Shown piece after piece: positions 23,127-31,167 of a stretch of 39,191 bases of DNA. The notes below the pieces were generated by a model. That model ran no database searches and had not been told where the DNA came from. It was given only the letters and a program-made list of their open reading frames with translations. The number at the start of each line of letters is the position of its first letter. Positions within the stretch are counted from its first letter, which is position 1. The DNA comes from a virus, in IMG/VR virus record IMGVR_UViG_3300000227_000014, positions 1 through 39,191 of that record; one strand, written 5' to 3'. Position numbers and translations under genes: made by a program.

Positions 23127-24056
23127 TTAGGCTATGTTGCGCTCGATCTTGATAGTGCCGCCGAGAGTATTGTCATAATGCGCTGACCAAGTGATATTGA
23201 GCATTACATCGTCATCGTTGTTCGGTGAAAAGTGGTCTGCATCTGTGATTTTTACGTTTGGCAGAGTGATGGTGTATTTCTCTCCAGAGGTTTTGCCAAG
23301 AGTTACGGCAAGATCGCCAGCAGTGCCAGCGAGGAACAAATCCATCATTGCTTTTGTTTCGAAATAGAAACTTGCAGAACCAGTCACAGTGCAGCGCCCA
23401 GCAGAAACACGCACTAGGTCACGGCTACCGGCTACCGAACGACCGGCGAGACCATTGTTTACATTGATAGTCATGCTCATCAGCTTCGGCAGTGGTGATA
23501 TCCAAGCATCGACGAGCGTAAAGGCATTAGCGCTATCAAAAATTTCAGTTGTGCCTGCATCAGTTACAGTGCCGGTTGCAGCAGTGCCGATAACTCCACC
23601 CTTGCCTACAAAAGTAAACGCAACAGTTATTTTTTCTTTTGCAGCAATGTTAATGGTCATGGTATCGGCAACCATGCCTTTGTAAAGCTCATAAACAGCG
23701 GCCAAACCGTTGCCAGCCTGCTTTTTCTGCAAAGTAAACGATTTCTGCGTGACACCGTTTACGATTGAATTGTTGGGCGCGCCTGACCAAGTGCTATACA
23801 GCACAGATTCAATAAAATCATCAAATGTGCCATAGCTCAATTCGCCGTCGATACCGCCGGAAGCGTCACCGCCGACAAGAATGGTGTCAGGCACGTTTCT
23901 GTCTGGCCTGATTTCGTCTGATACAACACTTTCGTTAGTGATTTTTAGGCTTTCGCCAGTCATGCGGATAGCCCGAAAAACGGGTGACGGTGATGTAGGG
24001 GTTACGCCCCACGCAGCCTCAGCAACATAGCTGAGTTCAGTTTGTGAACTGTTCAT
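23127..24056 (-). CDS. Major tail tube protein, 309 aa
   Basis: Phage tail-tube family (Phage_tube_2-like): N-terminus TELSYVAEAAWGVTPTSP, then RMTGESLKITNESVVSDEIR, GGIDGELSYGTFDDFIES, and a C-terminal Ig-like beta-rich part (LPNVKITDADHFSPNNDDDV). These motifs recur in tube proteins. Its place before the G/GT pair is canonical. It polymerises into the tail tube. Confidence 0.9.
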   Translation of the reverse strand: MNSSQTELSYVAEAAWGVTPTSPSPVFRAIRMTGESLKITNESVVSDEIRPDRNVPDTILVGGDASGGIDGELSYGTFDDFIESVLYSTWSGAPNNSIVNGVTQKSFTLQKKQAGNGLAAVYELYKGMVADTMTINIAAKEKITVAFTFVGKGGVIGTAATGTVTDAGTTEIFDSANAFTLVDAWISPLPKLMSMTINVNNGLAGRSVAGSRDLVRVSAGRCTVTGSASFYFETKAMMDLFLAGTAGDLAVTLGKTSGEKYTITLPNVKITDADHFSPNNDDDVMLNITWSAHYDNTLGGTIKIERNIA

Positions 24057-24068
24057 ACAAAACTCCTT

Positions 24069-24515
24069 CTACAGTAAGCTATCGCGCTCAAACGGGCAAA
24101 AACAGTTAATCTGATAATACCCGTCTTCGGTGTTACCTATTACAACACAATAAGGCGTTTTAAATCGAATATTGTCGCTAGTTAAATTACGAAAAATTGC
24201 ACAAAATTTATCGGCTAATGCGCGGGCTGGTAGCTCGCCCTGATTTTGTGGCGTAAAAACCTTAACGCTCAAAATATTCAGGTGACGGTGAATGTTTGTA
24301 ATGCCGCCAATGCTAACTTGTTCAGCTGTGCCGTTCATGACAAAAAATCTGATATGCGCAATCTTATTGCCGCTACCATCAACTGGCACGGCAGAGCTGA
24401 TACCCGGCCACAAAATAGGGGTGATTGCGGCAAGCGGGCTGCCATCTTTCCAACTGTTAACTAGAATCGTGGCAATGTTTGAAAATTCTGCTGAATATGT
24501 TTGCGCGGTTGTCAT
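24069..24515 (-). CDS. Tail terminator-like protein (DUF4128/gpU position), 148 aa
   Basis: An alpha/beta protein with TYSAEFSNIATILVNSW at the N-terminus and FCPFERDSLL at the end, in the position of the tail terminator between the gp10-like protein and tube protein. The sequence pattern resembles DUF4128 tail proteins. It would cap the tail tube and dock it to the head. Family assignment is moderate; position is strong. Its start overlaps the upstream gene's stop. Confidence 0.7.
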   Translation of the reverse strand: MTTAQTYSAEFSNIATILVNSWKDGSPLAAITPILWPGISSAVPVDGSGNKIAHIRFFVMNGTAEQVSIGGITNIHRHLNILSVKVFTPQNQGELPARALADKFCAIFRNLTSDNIRFKTPYCVVIGNTEDGYYQINCFCPFERDSLL

Positions 24516-24991
24516 AATTTACCTTGCCCGTGGATCCTTACAAAATCTTTTTTGGCGGAGTTCAGCCAAGTCTTAACTTCGTTAATGCTAATCTGAACCA
24601 TTCCAGCAGGCGCTTTAACGCTAGAATGACCATCAAATTCAATTCGCAATACATACGGCATTGCATTGTTAATCCAGATAACCTGCCCAACATTAATATC
24701 AGACATTTGAGCAACCGCAGCCTGAAACAATCCGCGCTCTGCCGCTGTTAAATCTGCATCATCAGCGGCATCAGTTGTTCTGTTTGCAGGCACGGTATCT
24801 TGTGCGCCGATGCTAATTGTCCAAGAGCCGCGCAGAGTGCCCTTATCAACAGGAGTTTTCCGCAGGATTCGTCGATAAAGCTCTAACGCAAGCCATTTTT
24901 GGAAAGCAACAAAAGTTTCGGGTAGAATTTTATTCTGAAATTGCTTTAAATCTGCGATAAACCCATTTAACTGTTTTCCTTTTTTGGGCAT
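24512..24991 (-). CDS. HK97 gp10-like tail completion protein, 159 aa
   Basis: The segment LALELYRRILRKTPVDKGTLRGSW is diagnostic of HK97 gp10-type proteins, followed by an insertion (AADDADLTAAE) and NAMPYVLRIEFDGHSS. I chose ATG 24991 (AGGTG upstream), whose codon overlaps the TGA of the previous gene. It acts at the head-tail junction. Confidence 0.85.
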   Translation of the reverse strand: MPKKGKQLNGFIADLKQFQNKILPETFVAFQKWLALELYRRILRKTPVDKGTLRGSWTISIGAQDTVPANRTTDAADDADLTAAERGLFQAAVAQMSDINVGQVIWINNAMPYVLRIEFDGHSSVKAPAGMVQISINEVKTWLNSAKKDFVRIHGQGKL

Positions 24992-24992
24992 A

Positions 24993-25352
24993 TCAACGCA
25001 CCTGAGCCGTGAACGTAGCACCGGCAGGGTCTTTGCGTACTGGCGATACTATCAAATAGCGCCTTGTGTCGCCTACACGCTGAACTTGATCATCAACGGC
25101 AGGCGAAATGCTGACAGAGTCGGCCAAAAACACGATTTTATGATCTTCTGCCTTTATCTTTTCGCCGTCGATTTCATGGTATTTAAACTGCGTGATAATT
25201 GCCTTGCAAGGGTATTGCGCTTCGGTAACGGTAGGGTTTTCCCATGGGTTAGTAGGTGCCGTGGTTGTGCTTCTGATTATCGTAAAGTCGTAAAACAAGA
25301 ACGGCAAAGCATCGCCGATAATCTTTTTCATCCCGCCGTCTAGTAATCCCAT
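24993..25352 (-). CDS. Head-closure/connector protein, 119 aa
   Basis: A beta-rich protein with SISPAVDDQVQRVGDTRRYL and PCKAIITQFKYHEIDGEKI, typical of head-tail connector or stopper proteins that follow the adaptor. The family is assigned mainly by order: capsid, cement, adaptor, connector, gp10-like, terminator, tube. Its stop overlaps the next start. Confidence 0.7.
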   Translation of the reverse strand: MGLLDGGMKKIIGDALPFLFYDFTIIRSTTTAPTNPWENPTVTEAQYPCKAIITQFKYHEIDGEKIKAEDHKIVFLADSVSISPAVDDQVQRVGDTRRYLIVSPVRKDPAGATFTAQVR

Positions 25353-25355
25353 GTC

Positions 25356-25892
25356 TTAACCTAACAGCATCTCACAAGAGTCGATGTTACTTGCAGATGT
25401 GCCGGTAACAAGATTAGCAAGAAGGCCGTCGATAGCGGTGAAAGTGGTAGTAGAATTTGCACCATCCATATATTCAACCTCAACGGTATCGGCCTTAACT
25501 CGCTTGATTTCGCCGCCCCTATCAAGATCGGGAGTCATGCTATTGGCACTTATAAGCTCTCTCAATGCGGCTTCACACACTGCTTTTTGCAGGGCAGTAG
25601 GTATCAGGTCGTCATCAAGTTCTATGCCGTTTACATCAACACCCTGACGCGGCCACTCAAGCTCTTGCGTGCCATATTTGGTTGGAGTGCCTTTCCACTT
25701 GTTCTTGTAAATCGAATCCACCGCCTGAGTCGCGCGGATAATTGCGTATTGCTGATTTGACTCAGAACCTGCCGCCCATGCGCTATTACCGCGCAGAGCA
25801 TGATAAGCGAGTGCGTAATCGTATGTCACATAGCTATTAGCATTGGCAACGATTGAGCCGTCTTCAACTATCAAAATATCGGGCGAAGGCAT
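25356..25892 (-). CDS. Head-tail adaptor (DnaT-like/gp6 type), 178 aa
   Basis: N-terminus EDGSIVANANSYVTYDYALA, then SNQQYAIIRATQAVDSIYKN, KYGTQELEWPRQGVDVNGIE and a C-terminal helix region match the family labelled 'putative DnaT-like ssDNA binding protein', which in phages is the adaptor binding the portal. It follows the capsid and a small head gene. The name DnaT-like is historical; no replication role is implied. Confidence 0.85.
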   Translation of the reverse strand: MPSPDILIVEDGSIVANANSYVTYDYALAYHALRGNSAWAAGSESNQQYAIIRATQAVDSIYKNKWKGTPTKYGTQELEWPRQGVDVNGIELDDDLIPTALQKAVCEAALRELISANSMTPDLDRGGEIKRVKADTVEVEYMDGANSTTTFTAIDGLLANLVTGTSASNIDSCEMLLG

Positions 25893-25923
25893 TAGCGGAT
25901 CCTTTCAAACAGCAGTTTAACGC

Positions 25924-26238
25924 TTAATCTTCAAACTTAGCGAGCTTGCGAGAACGGGCAGAAATTGGCTTTTCTTCGATAGCTGGTGCCGGTTCTGCCT
26001 TAACTTCGGCAGGCTTCTCGGTTTCTGGCACAATTACAGCATCTTCGGCCTTTGCCTGCTCTTTGGCAACAGGTGAAATAGACCACAAATGCGGGAATTT
26101 TCGGACATAATCAATAGCGTCAATGGTGTGAACGTCAACACTTGAGCCGTCGAGCTTGTTATAAACACGGGTATAACCGTTCAGCAATTTCAATGACGCA
26201 TTGGTTATAACGGGTTTTTCTTCATTAACTACTTTCAT
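25924..26238 (-). CDS. Hypothetical head-region protein, 104 aa
   Basis: The N-terminal half is compact (LKLLNGYTRVYNKLDGSSVD ... IDAIDYVRKFPHLWS). The second half is a Glu/Pro/Ala-rich, probably disordered tail (EKPAEVKAEPAPAIEEKP) ending in a basic RSRKLAKFED. It lies between the cement-like and adaptor genes. No family recognised; a capsid accessory protein is possible. Confidence 0.65.
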   Translation of the reverse strand: MKVVNEEKPVITNASLKLLNGYTRVYNKLDGSSVDVHTIDAIDYVRKFPHLWSISPVAKEQAKAEDAVIVPETEKPAEVKAEPAPAIEEKPISARSRKLAKFED

Positions 26239-26262
26239 TTTTCCCCCAAATAATCGTTAAAA

Positions 26263-26286
26263 GGCAGGGGAATTGCTTCCCCCGCC
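26263..26286 (-). terminator. Terminator hairpin after the cement-like gene
   Basis: - strand GGCGGGGGAA-GCAA-TTCCCCTGCC (10 bp, one G-U, GNRA loop) followed by TTTTAAC. Partial termination here would step down expression from abundant head proteins. Confidence 0.75.
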
Positions 26287-26294
26287 GTCATTGG

Positions 26295-26738
26295 TTAGGC
26301 CGGGACGAGATAAGCGGTATAGGTCAGAGAGCTGACCGGAGAGGTTACGGCAATAGTTGCATAGCTGCGAACATAGCGTTTTGCAACGTTGTTGTGAACG
26401 TTGGTAAACGGAAGTTCGTAGCGCCCGGCACCCTGATCTACGCCGCCGGGGAGCTGTCCAGCGTCGCCAAGTTCAAGAGCTGCAAGAGTAACAATGTCAG
26501 CGGCGAAGTTGTCATCAGAACCCTGAATGGTGATAACTGATTTTGCACCAGGGCCGGTGCTTACAGCAGCAACATCGACGATTGCCTTGGCTTGCATGGC
26601 ACTGACAGCATCGCCAAGATCGAGAACCTTAGCAGCATCAGCAACTACACCGGCAGCAGACGCGGTGATAGCGGGTGTGTTGGGCTTATGAAGAACGGTA
26701 GCGGCATCATAGGTGCCGAGATTAATTCTTGCGCTCAT
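26295..26738 (-). CDS. Probable capsid cement/decoration protein, 147 aa
   Basis: Immediately downstream of the major capsid gene in transcription order. Begins MSARINLGTYDAATVLHK and has ITIQGSDDNFAADIVTLAAL and GRYELPFTNVHNNVAKRYVR, a pattern I associate with Bbp16-type cement proteins. Flanked by terminator-like hairpins on both sides, consistent with its own expression level. The role is inferred from family resemblance and position. Confidence 0.65.
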   Translation of the reverse strand: MSARINLGTYDAATVLHKPNTPAITASAAGVVADAAKVLDLGDAVSAMQAKAIVDVAAVSTGPGAKSVITIQGSDDNFAADIVTLAALELGDAGQLPGGVDQGAGRYELPFTNVHNNVAKRYVRSYATIAVTSPVSSLTYTAYLVPA

Positions 26739-26762
26739 TTAAAAATCTCCTGAGATTAAAGT

Positions 26763-26796
26763 AAAAAGCGGGCAGGGCGATTAAGCCCCGCCCCGG
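26763..26796 (-). terminator. GC-rich terminator after the major capsid gene
   Basis: The - strand reads CCGGGGCGGGGC, loop, GCCCTGCCCGC, TTTTT, just after the capsid stop codon. Confidence 0.8.
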
Positions 26797-26800
26797 TAAG

Positions 26801-27739
26801 TTACGCAGTGACGGCACCGTCGATGATGTCACGCAGACGAGCAGCAGCGCGCCCATGAAGCAGACAGAAAGAGGCATACCACTGAACGCGGGTTCTGTAG
26901 AGCGGTGCAGCTTCGATTAGGCCGAGGTCAGTTACCTGCATGCCGCCAGCTCCCTGAATACCAGTAAGCATACCGGGCATGAGAGATACAACGTAAATGC
27001 TAGTTGAGGCGGTAGAAGTGCCAACGGAAGAGGTCTCAGTGAAAGTAAGAACGGTGTCTTTACCAGAAGCGTCGGCAATTTCCACAACCGGAATACCGTT
27101 ATAATGCATGACAGAAGCGCCGAACTGGTCAAGACCCATCTGAATGTTACTGGAGACAGAGCTAGAACGTGCAGCAGCAGACAGACGGCGTTTCATGGCC
27201 TTGCTCAAAAAAATATGAGTCGGGTTGGCAACTGCGTCGATAGCTTCATCGAGTTTGGCGAGTGAAAGAGCCGCAGGCGAGCCAGATGAGTTACTGATAA
27301 CCTGATCTCCGGTCAGACGATTCTGAAGCCCATCAGGTTCAGCTGGATTCGTAGCGTTGTCGCCCTTGAAAAACGCACGCTGGAAATCCTGAGTGATAGC
27401 TTTGATTTTCATTGCTTCATGAACGCTGCGGGCTTCTTCGCCCATAGTATCAATGATAAAGCTGTCAACGTCTACTTCACCACCAGCAATGCGGAGTGGT
27501 TCGACGATAGGATTGATAACGCCAGTAGAAGCGGTGAAAGATTCATTTACGCCACGGAAGGCAACTGCTGGCAGAGAGCCTTCCTGAGCATAGTTGAGAG
27601 CGCCTCCGTTAATGTCAATAAAAGGCAGGTAGCGCATAACGTTGTTGGATTCGCCAAACATCTGAACAATCGCACCACGAACATCTTCACCATTGTTGAT
27701 GTAAAGTTTTGCGGCTTCGATAAGAGTCATAGCAGCCAT
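26801..27739 (-). CDS. Major capsid protein (HK97 fold), 312 aa
   Basis: N-terminal TLIEAAKLYINNGEDVRGAI, then MRYLPFIDINGGALNYAQEG, an EPLRIAGGEVDVDSFI segment and QDFQRAFFKGD are typical of HK97-type capsid proteins without a protease-processed delta domain. The C-terminus (TDLGLIEAAPLYRTRVQWYA) is the usual P/A-domain end. A separate scaffold gene lies upstream, fitting a capsid lacking a fused delta domain. Forms the icosahedral shell. Confidence 0.93.
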   Translation of the reverse strand: MAAMTLIEAAKLYINNGEDVRGAIVQMFGESNNVMRYLPFIDINGGALNYAQEGSLPAVAFRGVNESFTASTGVINPIVEPLRIAGGEVDVDSFIIDTMGEEARSVHEAMKIKAITQDFQRAFFKGDNATNPAEPDGLQNRLTGDQVISNSSGSPAALSLAKLDEAIDAVANPTHIFLSKAMKRRLSAAARSSSVSSNIQMGLDQFGASVMHYNGIPVVEIADASGKDTVLTFTETSSVGTSTASTSIYVVSLMPGMLTGIQGAGGMQVTDLGLIEAAPLYRTRVQWYASFCLLHGRAAARLRDIIDGAVTA

Positions 27740-27777
27740 TTTAAAAACTCCTTTGAAAATTTTACGTTAAATGACGA

Positions 27778-28578
27778 TTAGTTTCCACGTATCGCCGCGA
27801 GCTTGCGGGCAGCATTCAGCCGTTCCGCAGGTGACGTGTTTTTGTCGGCGAGCTTCAGACCTTCAGGTGTATTGGCGATTCCACGCCCGCCTGAGATCAT
27901 GCCGCCGCCGGGGTTCTGTTTGATCTTGAGGATTGCGTCCTTGTGCGGGTATTTCTTAATCATGAGTTCAAGAGCTTCTTCAAAATCAGCAACCTCGGTC
28001 AATTTCTTTTCACTCAACATCGGGCTTCCGTCCTCACCGAGTGCAATTACCTTGTCATCTTCGGTTACCTTGAACCGATGGCCAAAAACCGCTTCAATCA
28101 TATCAGGCGGCACGGCTACATTAGCTTTGATGAACGCGCTATTCAGGAAGTGATTCCTGATTGTATTTTTTGTCAGGCGCGATTCAAGATCTTGCGCCTT
28201 TTCGCTGACCGCTTTCAGCTTGTTTTCGTAACTCTGAATAGTTTCATTCAGGCGCCTGTCTGCAACCATCTGAAATTCGGCTTTCAGTTTGTCAAGTTCG
28301 CCTGCCTTAGCCATGTCAACCTGTTTCAGCTTCTCAACTGCATCAAGGTTTGCTTTCGCTGTTTCTGGATCCAAACCTTCAAATTGTTTTAATGCGGCTT
28401 CGGCTTCCTTGTATTTAAGCCTCCACTGCTTGTTTTCTTCGCTCAAAGTATGATATTTGTTAAATACCTCGTTTGCATCCAGCGGCAGTTCGGTGCCTTT
28501 TTCTTCGTCCACGAACACCGGCTTGCCGTCTTTAACTACGGCGTTCCCATCAGCAGTAAGTTTTAGTTTAAAAGCCAT
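27778..28578 (-). CDS. Capsid scaffolding-like protein, 266 aa
   Basis: A charged, largely coiled-coil protein upstream of the capsid gene: HTLSEENKQWRLKYKEAEAA, LNETIQSYENKLKAVSEKAQ, then a conserved FGHRFKVTEDDKVIAL and NPGGGMISGGRG motif, ending with RLNAARKLAAIRG. Size, composition and location match phage scaffold proteins (DUF6651-like). It guides prohead assembly and then leaves. It is the first gene of the transcript starting at the nested operator. Confidence 0.82.
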   Translation of the reverse strand: MAFKLKLTADGNAVVKDGKPVFVDEEKGTELPLDANEVFNKYHTLSEENKQWRLKYKEAEAALKQFEGLDPETAKANLDAVEKLKQVDMAKAGELDKLKAEFQMVADRRLNETIQSYENKLKAVSEKAQDLESRLTKNTIRNHFLNSAFIKANVAVPPDMIEAVFGHRFKVTEDDKVIALGEDGSPMLSEKKLTEVADFEEALELMIKKYPHKDAILKIKQNPGGGMISGGRGIANTPEGLKLADKNTSPAERLNAARKLAAIRGN

Positions 28579-28789
28579 GATCTTCCGATCTCCTGTTTTT
28601 TCGAGTTTTCCAACTCGGATTTTATGTGGTTATTTTACCGCAAAAATTTGCGGTAAATTTACCACATGTTTCTTTCTACCACTTAATCGGAATCGTGTCA
28701 AGTCTACGGTGTGAAATATATTTTAATTTGTGCTTGCAATTCTGATTTGATTGCGTTAATTTGATGATAAATAAAAAACGGAGGTCTGA
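28579..28789. promoter_or_regulatory. Divergent regulatory region between scaffold (-) and dNTPase fusion (+)
   Basis: 211 bp without a gene. It holds a nested 44-bp inverted repeat (28624-28667), a CGAGTT-TTCC-AACTCG hairpin (28602-28617) in the scaffold leader, and weak promoter-like boxes both ways: - strand TTTTTG/TAAAAT, + strand TTGCAA/TAATTT. The + gene has GGAGG just before its ATG. Confidence 0.6.
28624..28667. promoter_or_regulatory. 44-bp nested inverted repeat (operator)
   Basis: Outer arms ATGTGGT/ACCACAT enclose inner arms TTTACCGCAAA/TTTGCGGTAAA; only three mismatched pairs in 22. Its GGTAAATTTACCACA (28652-28666) and TTGCGGTA (28648-28655) recur upstream of the methyltransferase gene (38127-38141, 38144-38151). 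Confidence 0.8.
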
Positions 28790-29614
28790 ATGATGCAAAA
28801 TACCGACCCGAAACATGGCGGCCTTCGCTACAATGAAGGCAAGTTGCGCTATGACCTGATTTGCCCTGAGCAGTTAAAAGGGCTTGCAAGCGTCTATACA
28901 TACGGCGCAAAGAAATATTTGCCGCACAACTGGTCAAGAGGACAGGCATACTCAACAATCTTAGCCAGTCTGAAACGCCACATTGCCGCCTTTGAAGCGG
29001 GCGAAGATTACGACGCAGAAAGCGACTGCCATCACATGGCTCACGCAATGTGGAATTGTGGCGCGTTGATTAGCTTCGCCAAGTTCTATCCACAAGGCGA
29101 TGATCGCCGTCACTCGTGGCAGAGAATCCCGCGCATTGGCCTCGATATAGACGGAACTATTTGCGCATGGGTTCAAGCCTATTGTGCCCGATACAACCTG
29201 TCAATTCCACATTGCTGGAACTTCGACCGCCATTTTGCCGAAAGAATGGCCGAACTGAAAGAAGATAAAGGCTTCTGGATAAACCTTGAGCCGCTAATCA
29301 AAGCTGAGCAACTGCCCTTTGAACCCGCCGCTTACATTACAAACCGCACAATACCGAATGAATGGACGCAGGAATGGCTTGATTTGCATGGTTTCCCAGT
29401 TGCTCCAACAATTACCGTTGCAAGTGACTCTGAGAAGGCCGAGCATATCACAAAGTTAGGGCTAGACTGGTTCTGCGATGACAGGTTTGAGACGTTCACA
29501 GAACTCAACAAGCGCGGTATATGCTGCTTCTTGATGGACGCAAAGCATAATCAGCGATATAATGTTGGCTCCAAGCGTATCATATCGCTGGTCGAGCTGA
29601 AGGAAAGATGGTAA
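28790..29614 (+). CDS. Fused dNTP diphosphohydrolase - HAD 5'-deoxynucleotidase, 274 aa
   Basis: Two enzymes in one chain. Residues 1-100 match the dATP/dGTP diphosphohydrolase N-terminal family: GGLRYNEGKLRYDLICPEQL, YGAKKYLPHNW, and E77-x-x-C-H-H-x-x-H, an all-alpha MazG-like metal site. Residues 110-274 are a HAD phosphatase of the 5'(3')-deoxyribonucleotidase type, with D119-I-D121-G-T, T184 in YITNR, K216 and the D230-D231 acid pair. Together they could turn a dNTP into dNMP and then nucleoside. It has GGAGG five bases from ATG. It lies alone on the + strand within late genes, pointing to separate timing. Confidence 0.85.
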   Translation: MMQNTDPKHGGLRYNEGKLRYDLICPEQLKGLASVYTYGAKKYLPHNWSRGQAYSTILASLKRHIAAFEAGEDYDAESDCHHMAHAMWNCGALISFAKFYPQGDDRRHSWQRIPRIGLDIDGTICAWVQAYCARYNLSIPHCWNFDRHFAERMAELKEDKGFWINLEPLIKAEQLPFEPAAYITNRTIPNEWTQEWLDLHGFPVAPTITVASDSEKAEHITKLGLDWFCDDRFETFTELNKRGICCFLMDAKHNQRYNVGSKRIISLVELKERW

Positions 29615-29616
29615 GA

Positions 29617-29853
29617 ATGAAAAAACTAGCACTAATCGGATTGATCTTGCTAACAGGCTGTCAGAACCCTATCGGCAGCGCAATCGACAAAGAAAGCGAT
29701 AAAACACGCGCTGAAATGCTGTTGGAAATAGAAATAGCCAAGCAGCAGATCGCAGAGGGAACAAAGCGGCAGCTTGCAAGCGCAACGATTGAGATTAACG
29801 ACACCATTATCAATGCGATCAACTATTTGACGATGGTAGGTTTATACCGATGA
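29617..29853 (+). CDS. Small lipoprotein, 78 aa
   Basis: MKKLALIGLILLTGC is a clean lipoprotein signal with lipobox LTGC, followed by a Glu/Lys-rich helix (SDKTRAEMLLEIEIAKQQIA). ATG 29608, three codons upstream and overlapping the previous stop, is an alternative start; the 29617 start gives the more usual signal. It could be an outer-membrane lipoprotein for exclusion, or an o-spanin-like factor, but it is far from the lysis cassette. Confidence 0.75.
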   Translation: MKKLALIGLILLTGCQNPIGSAIDKESDKTRAEMLLEIEIAKQQIAEGTKRQLASATIEINDTIINAINYLTMVGLYR

Positions 29854-29884
29854 ATTTTGCGTTGGCTGCAAAGGTCATGAAATT

Positions 29885-30004
29885 ATGCTAACATTTATCG
29901 GCTTTTTACTTTGTATCGGATTAATTGCGGCATTTTACACGGTCGTCGAAATTTGTGGCGATCATGTTGATGATTTTATTAAGGGGAAACTTAAAAGAAA
30001 ATGA
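29885..30004 (+). CDS. Tiny single-helix membrane protein, 39 aa
   Basis: One transmembrane helix (MLTFIGFLLCIGLIAAFYTV) and a short tail with acidic then basic residues (ending KGKLKRK). The TGA overlaps the next gene's ATG (ATGA). AAAGG lies about ten bases upstream. A membrane peptide directly after a lipoprotein gene suggests the two may work together. Confidence 0.5.
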   Translation: MLTFIGFLLCIGLIAAFYTVVEICGDHVDDFIKGKLKRK

Positions 30005-30207
30005 CAAATGAAGAACTTCTAGCAACCGCCGAAGTTGCACTCTTCAAGGCCAGTAGACAAAAACAAGATGCCGTAGACCTGCAACGGGCTATCAATACGC
30101 TCAGTCATTGCGTCAGAAACAATCTAATCGACAGCATAGACTTTGCGCGGGCTGTATTGCTGACCGAAATTGAAGAATTGCAATTTCTTTCACATAAAAC
30201 TACCTAA
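30001..30207 (+). CDS. Hypothetical helical protein, 68 aa
   Basis: Starts in an ATGA overlap with the 39-aa gene. Mostly helical (EELLATAEVALFKASRQKQD, AINTLSHCVRNNLIDSIDFA), no known motif. The last 18 bases overlap the end of the convergent - strand glycosyltransferase-like gene and no terminator lies between, so opposing transcripts meet here. Confidence 0.6.
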   Translation: MTNEELLATAEVALFKASRQKQDAVDLQRAINTLSHCVRNNLIDSIDFARAVLLTEIEELQFLSHKTT

Positions 30208-31167
30208 TAATTCCTTAGTCCAGCCCGATTGAGAATACACACGGCCTTTCAGCTTGTCAATGTGTCTCTCCCATCCGGCACGATACGGTAAAATCTTGTA
30301 ATGCAGTTCACTGCCCCAAAAATAAGGCGTATCAGTCATTGGCACGCCGCATAAAATCACTTCTTCAAATCCTTCTTCAAATGCGCATTTAACCGCGAAC
30401 AAGCCACTCATACCACCCCAATCGCTAGAACCTCTATCCATGCCTTTCGGTGTCTGGTTCTGCGAATTATAGCCGATTGATTTAAAATCCATGTTGTAAC
30501 CAGCTGCTTTGCGTAAAGGAACCCACTCATGCCAACATTCGGGATGCAAAGTTACCCAATAGTCGGCGTGAATGGGATATTTAAAGCCCGTGTGGTTTAC
30601 AACAAAGATTGCAGCGCCGTCTTTCATGTTGCCGATGCTATCAAGGTCAGATTGTAGCGTAGATGCAGAACCTAGCACTATTGCACGTTTTGTGTGGCGG
30701 TAATTGGATTTCACCCAGTCGAGTCGCAAACAATCTTTCTGCCACGGTTTTTCCGGCCCGGCGAAACAAATTATTTTTGCATCAATCGACGGCATGTGCT
30801 TGTAATTAAATTCATACCCATAAAACGAATACGCGCCATCTACGCACGATATATGCCCTGAGTTAACAACTTTACTCACCGCGTCGGTTATATCGCCAAG
30901 AAACACCGTTTCCGGCTCAAGGATAAGGGTTATATGATTTACGGTAGAGTGTAATTGTTTGAGATAATCCAGAACGTCATCGCCGCCACTACGCAGAGAA
31001 ATTGCAGTAATGTCATCGCCCAAGCCCTCCCGATTATCAGTCATGTAAATCAGCTTATACTTGCCTTTATAGTTTCTGCGCAAGCAATCAGCCAAGATAT
31101 TCACGTGCTCTGACTTTGTTTCAGGCTGTGCGACAACTACAAAGAATACTTCACGATTTTGGCACAT
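30190..31167 (-). CDS. Glycosyltransferase-like + MptE/DUF115-like protein, 325 aa
   Basis: The N-terminal ~150 residues look like a GT-A glycosyltransferase of the phage type: LTETVFLGDI-type strand (here ILEPETVFLGDI in place of the usual DxD) and KIICFAGPEKPWQ. The C-terminal ~170 residues resemble DUF115/MptE-like domains: RAIVLGSASTLQSDLDSI, AIFVVNHTGFKYPIHADYWV, GGMSGLFAVKCAFEEGFEEV and LCGVPM. It overlaps the Mu-F-like head gene by 17 bp and so is in the head operon. It may glycosylate a virion protein or a host surface glycan; the apparent loss of DxD is a caution. Confidence 0.65.
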   Translation of the reverse strand: MCQNREVFFVVVAQPETKSEHVNILADCLRRNYKGKYKLIYMTDNREGLGDDITAISLRSGGDDVLDYLKQLHSTVNHITLILEPETVFLGDITDAVSKVVNSGHISCVDGAYSFYGYEFNYKHMPSIDAKIICFAGPEKPWQKDCLRLDWVKSNYRHTKRAIVLGSASTLQSDLDSIGNMKDGAAIFVVNHTGFKYPIHADYWVTLHPECWHEWVPLRKAAGYNMDFKSIGYNSQNQTPKGMDRGSSDWGGMSGLFAVKCAFEEGFEEVILCGVPMTDTPYFWGSELHYKILPYRAGWERHIDKLKGRVYSQSGWTKELLGSFM

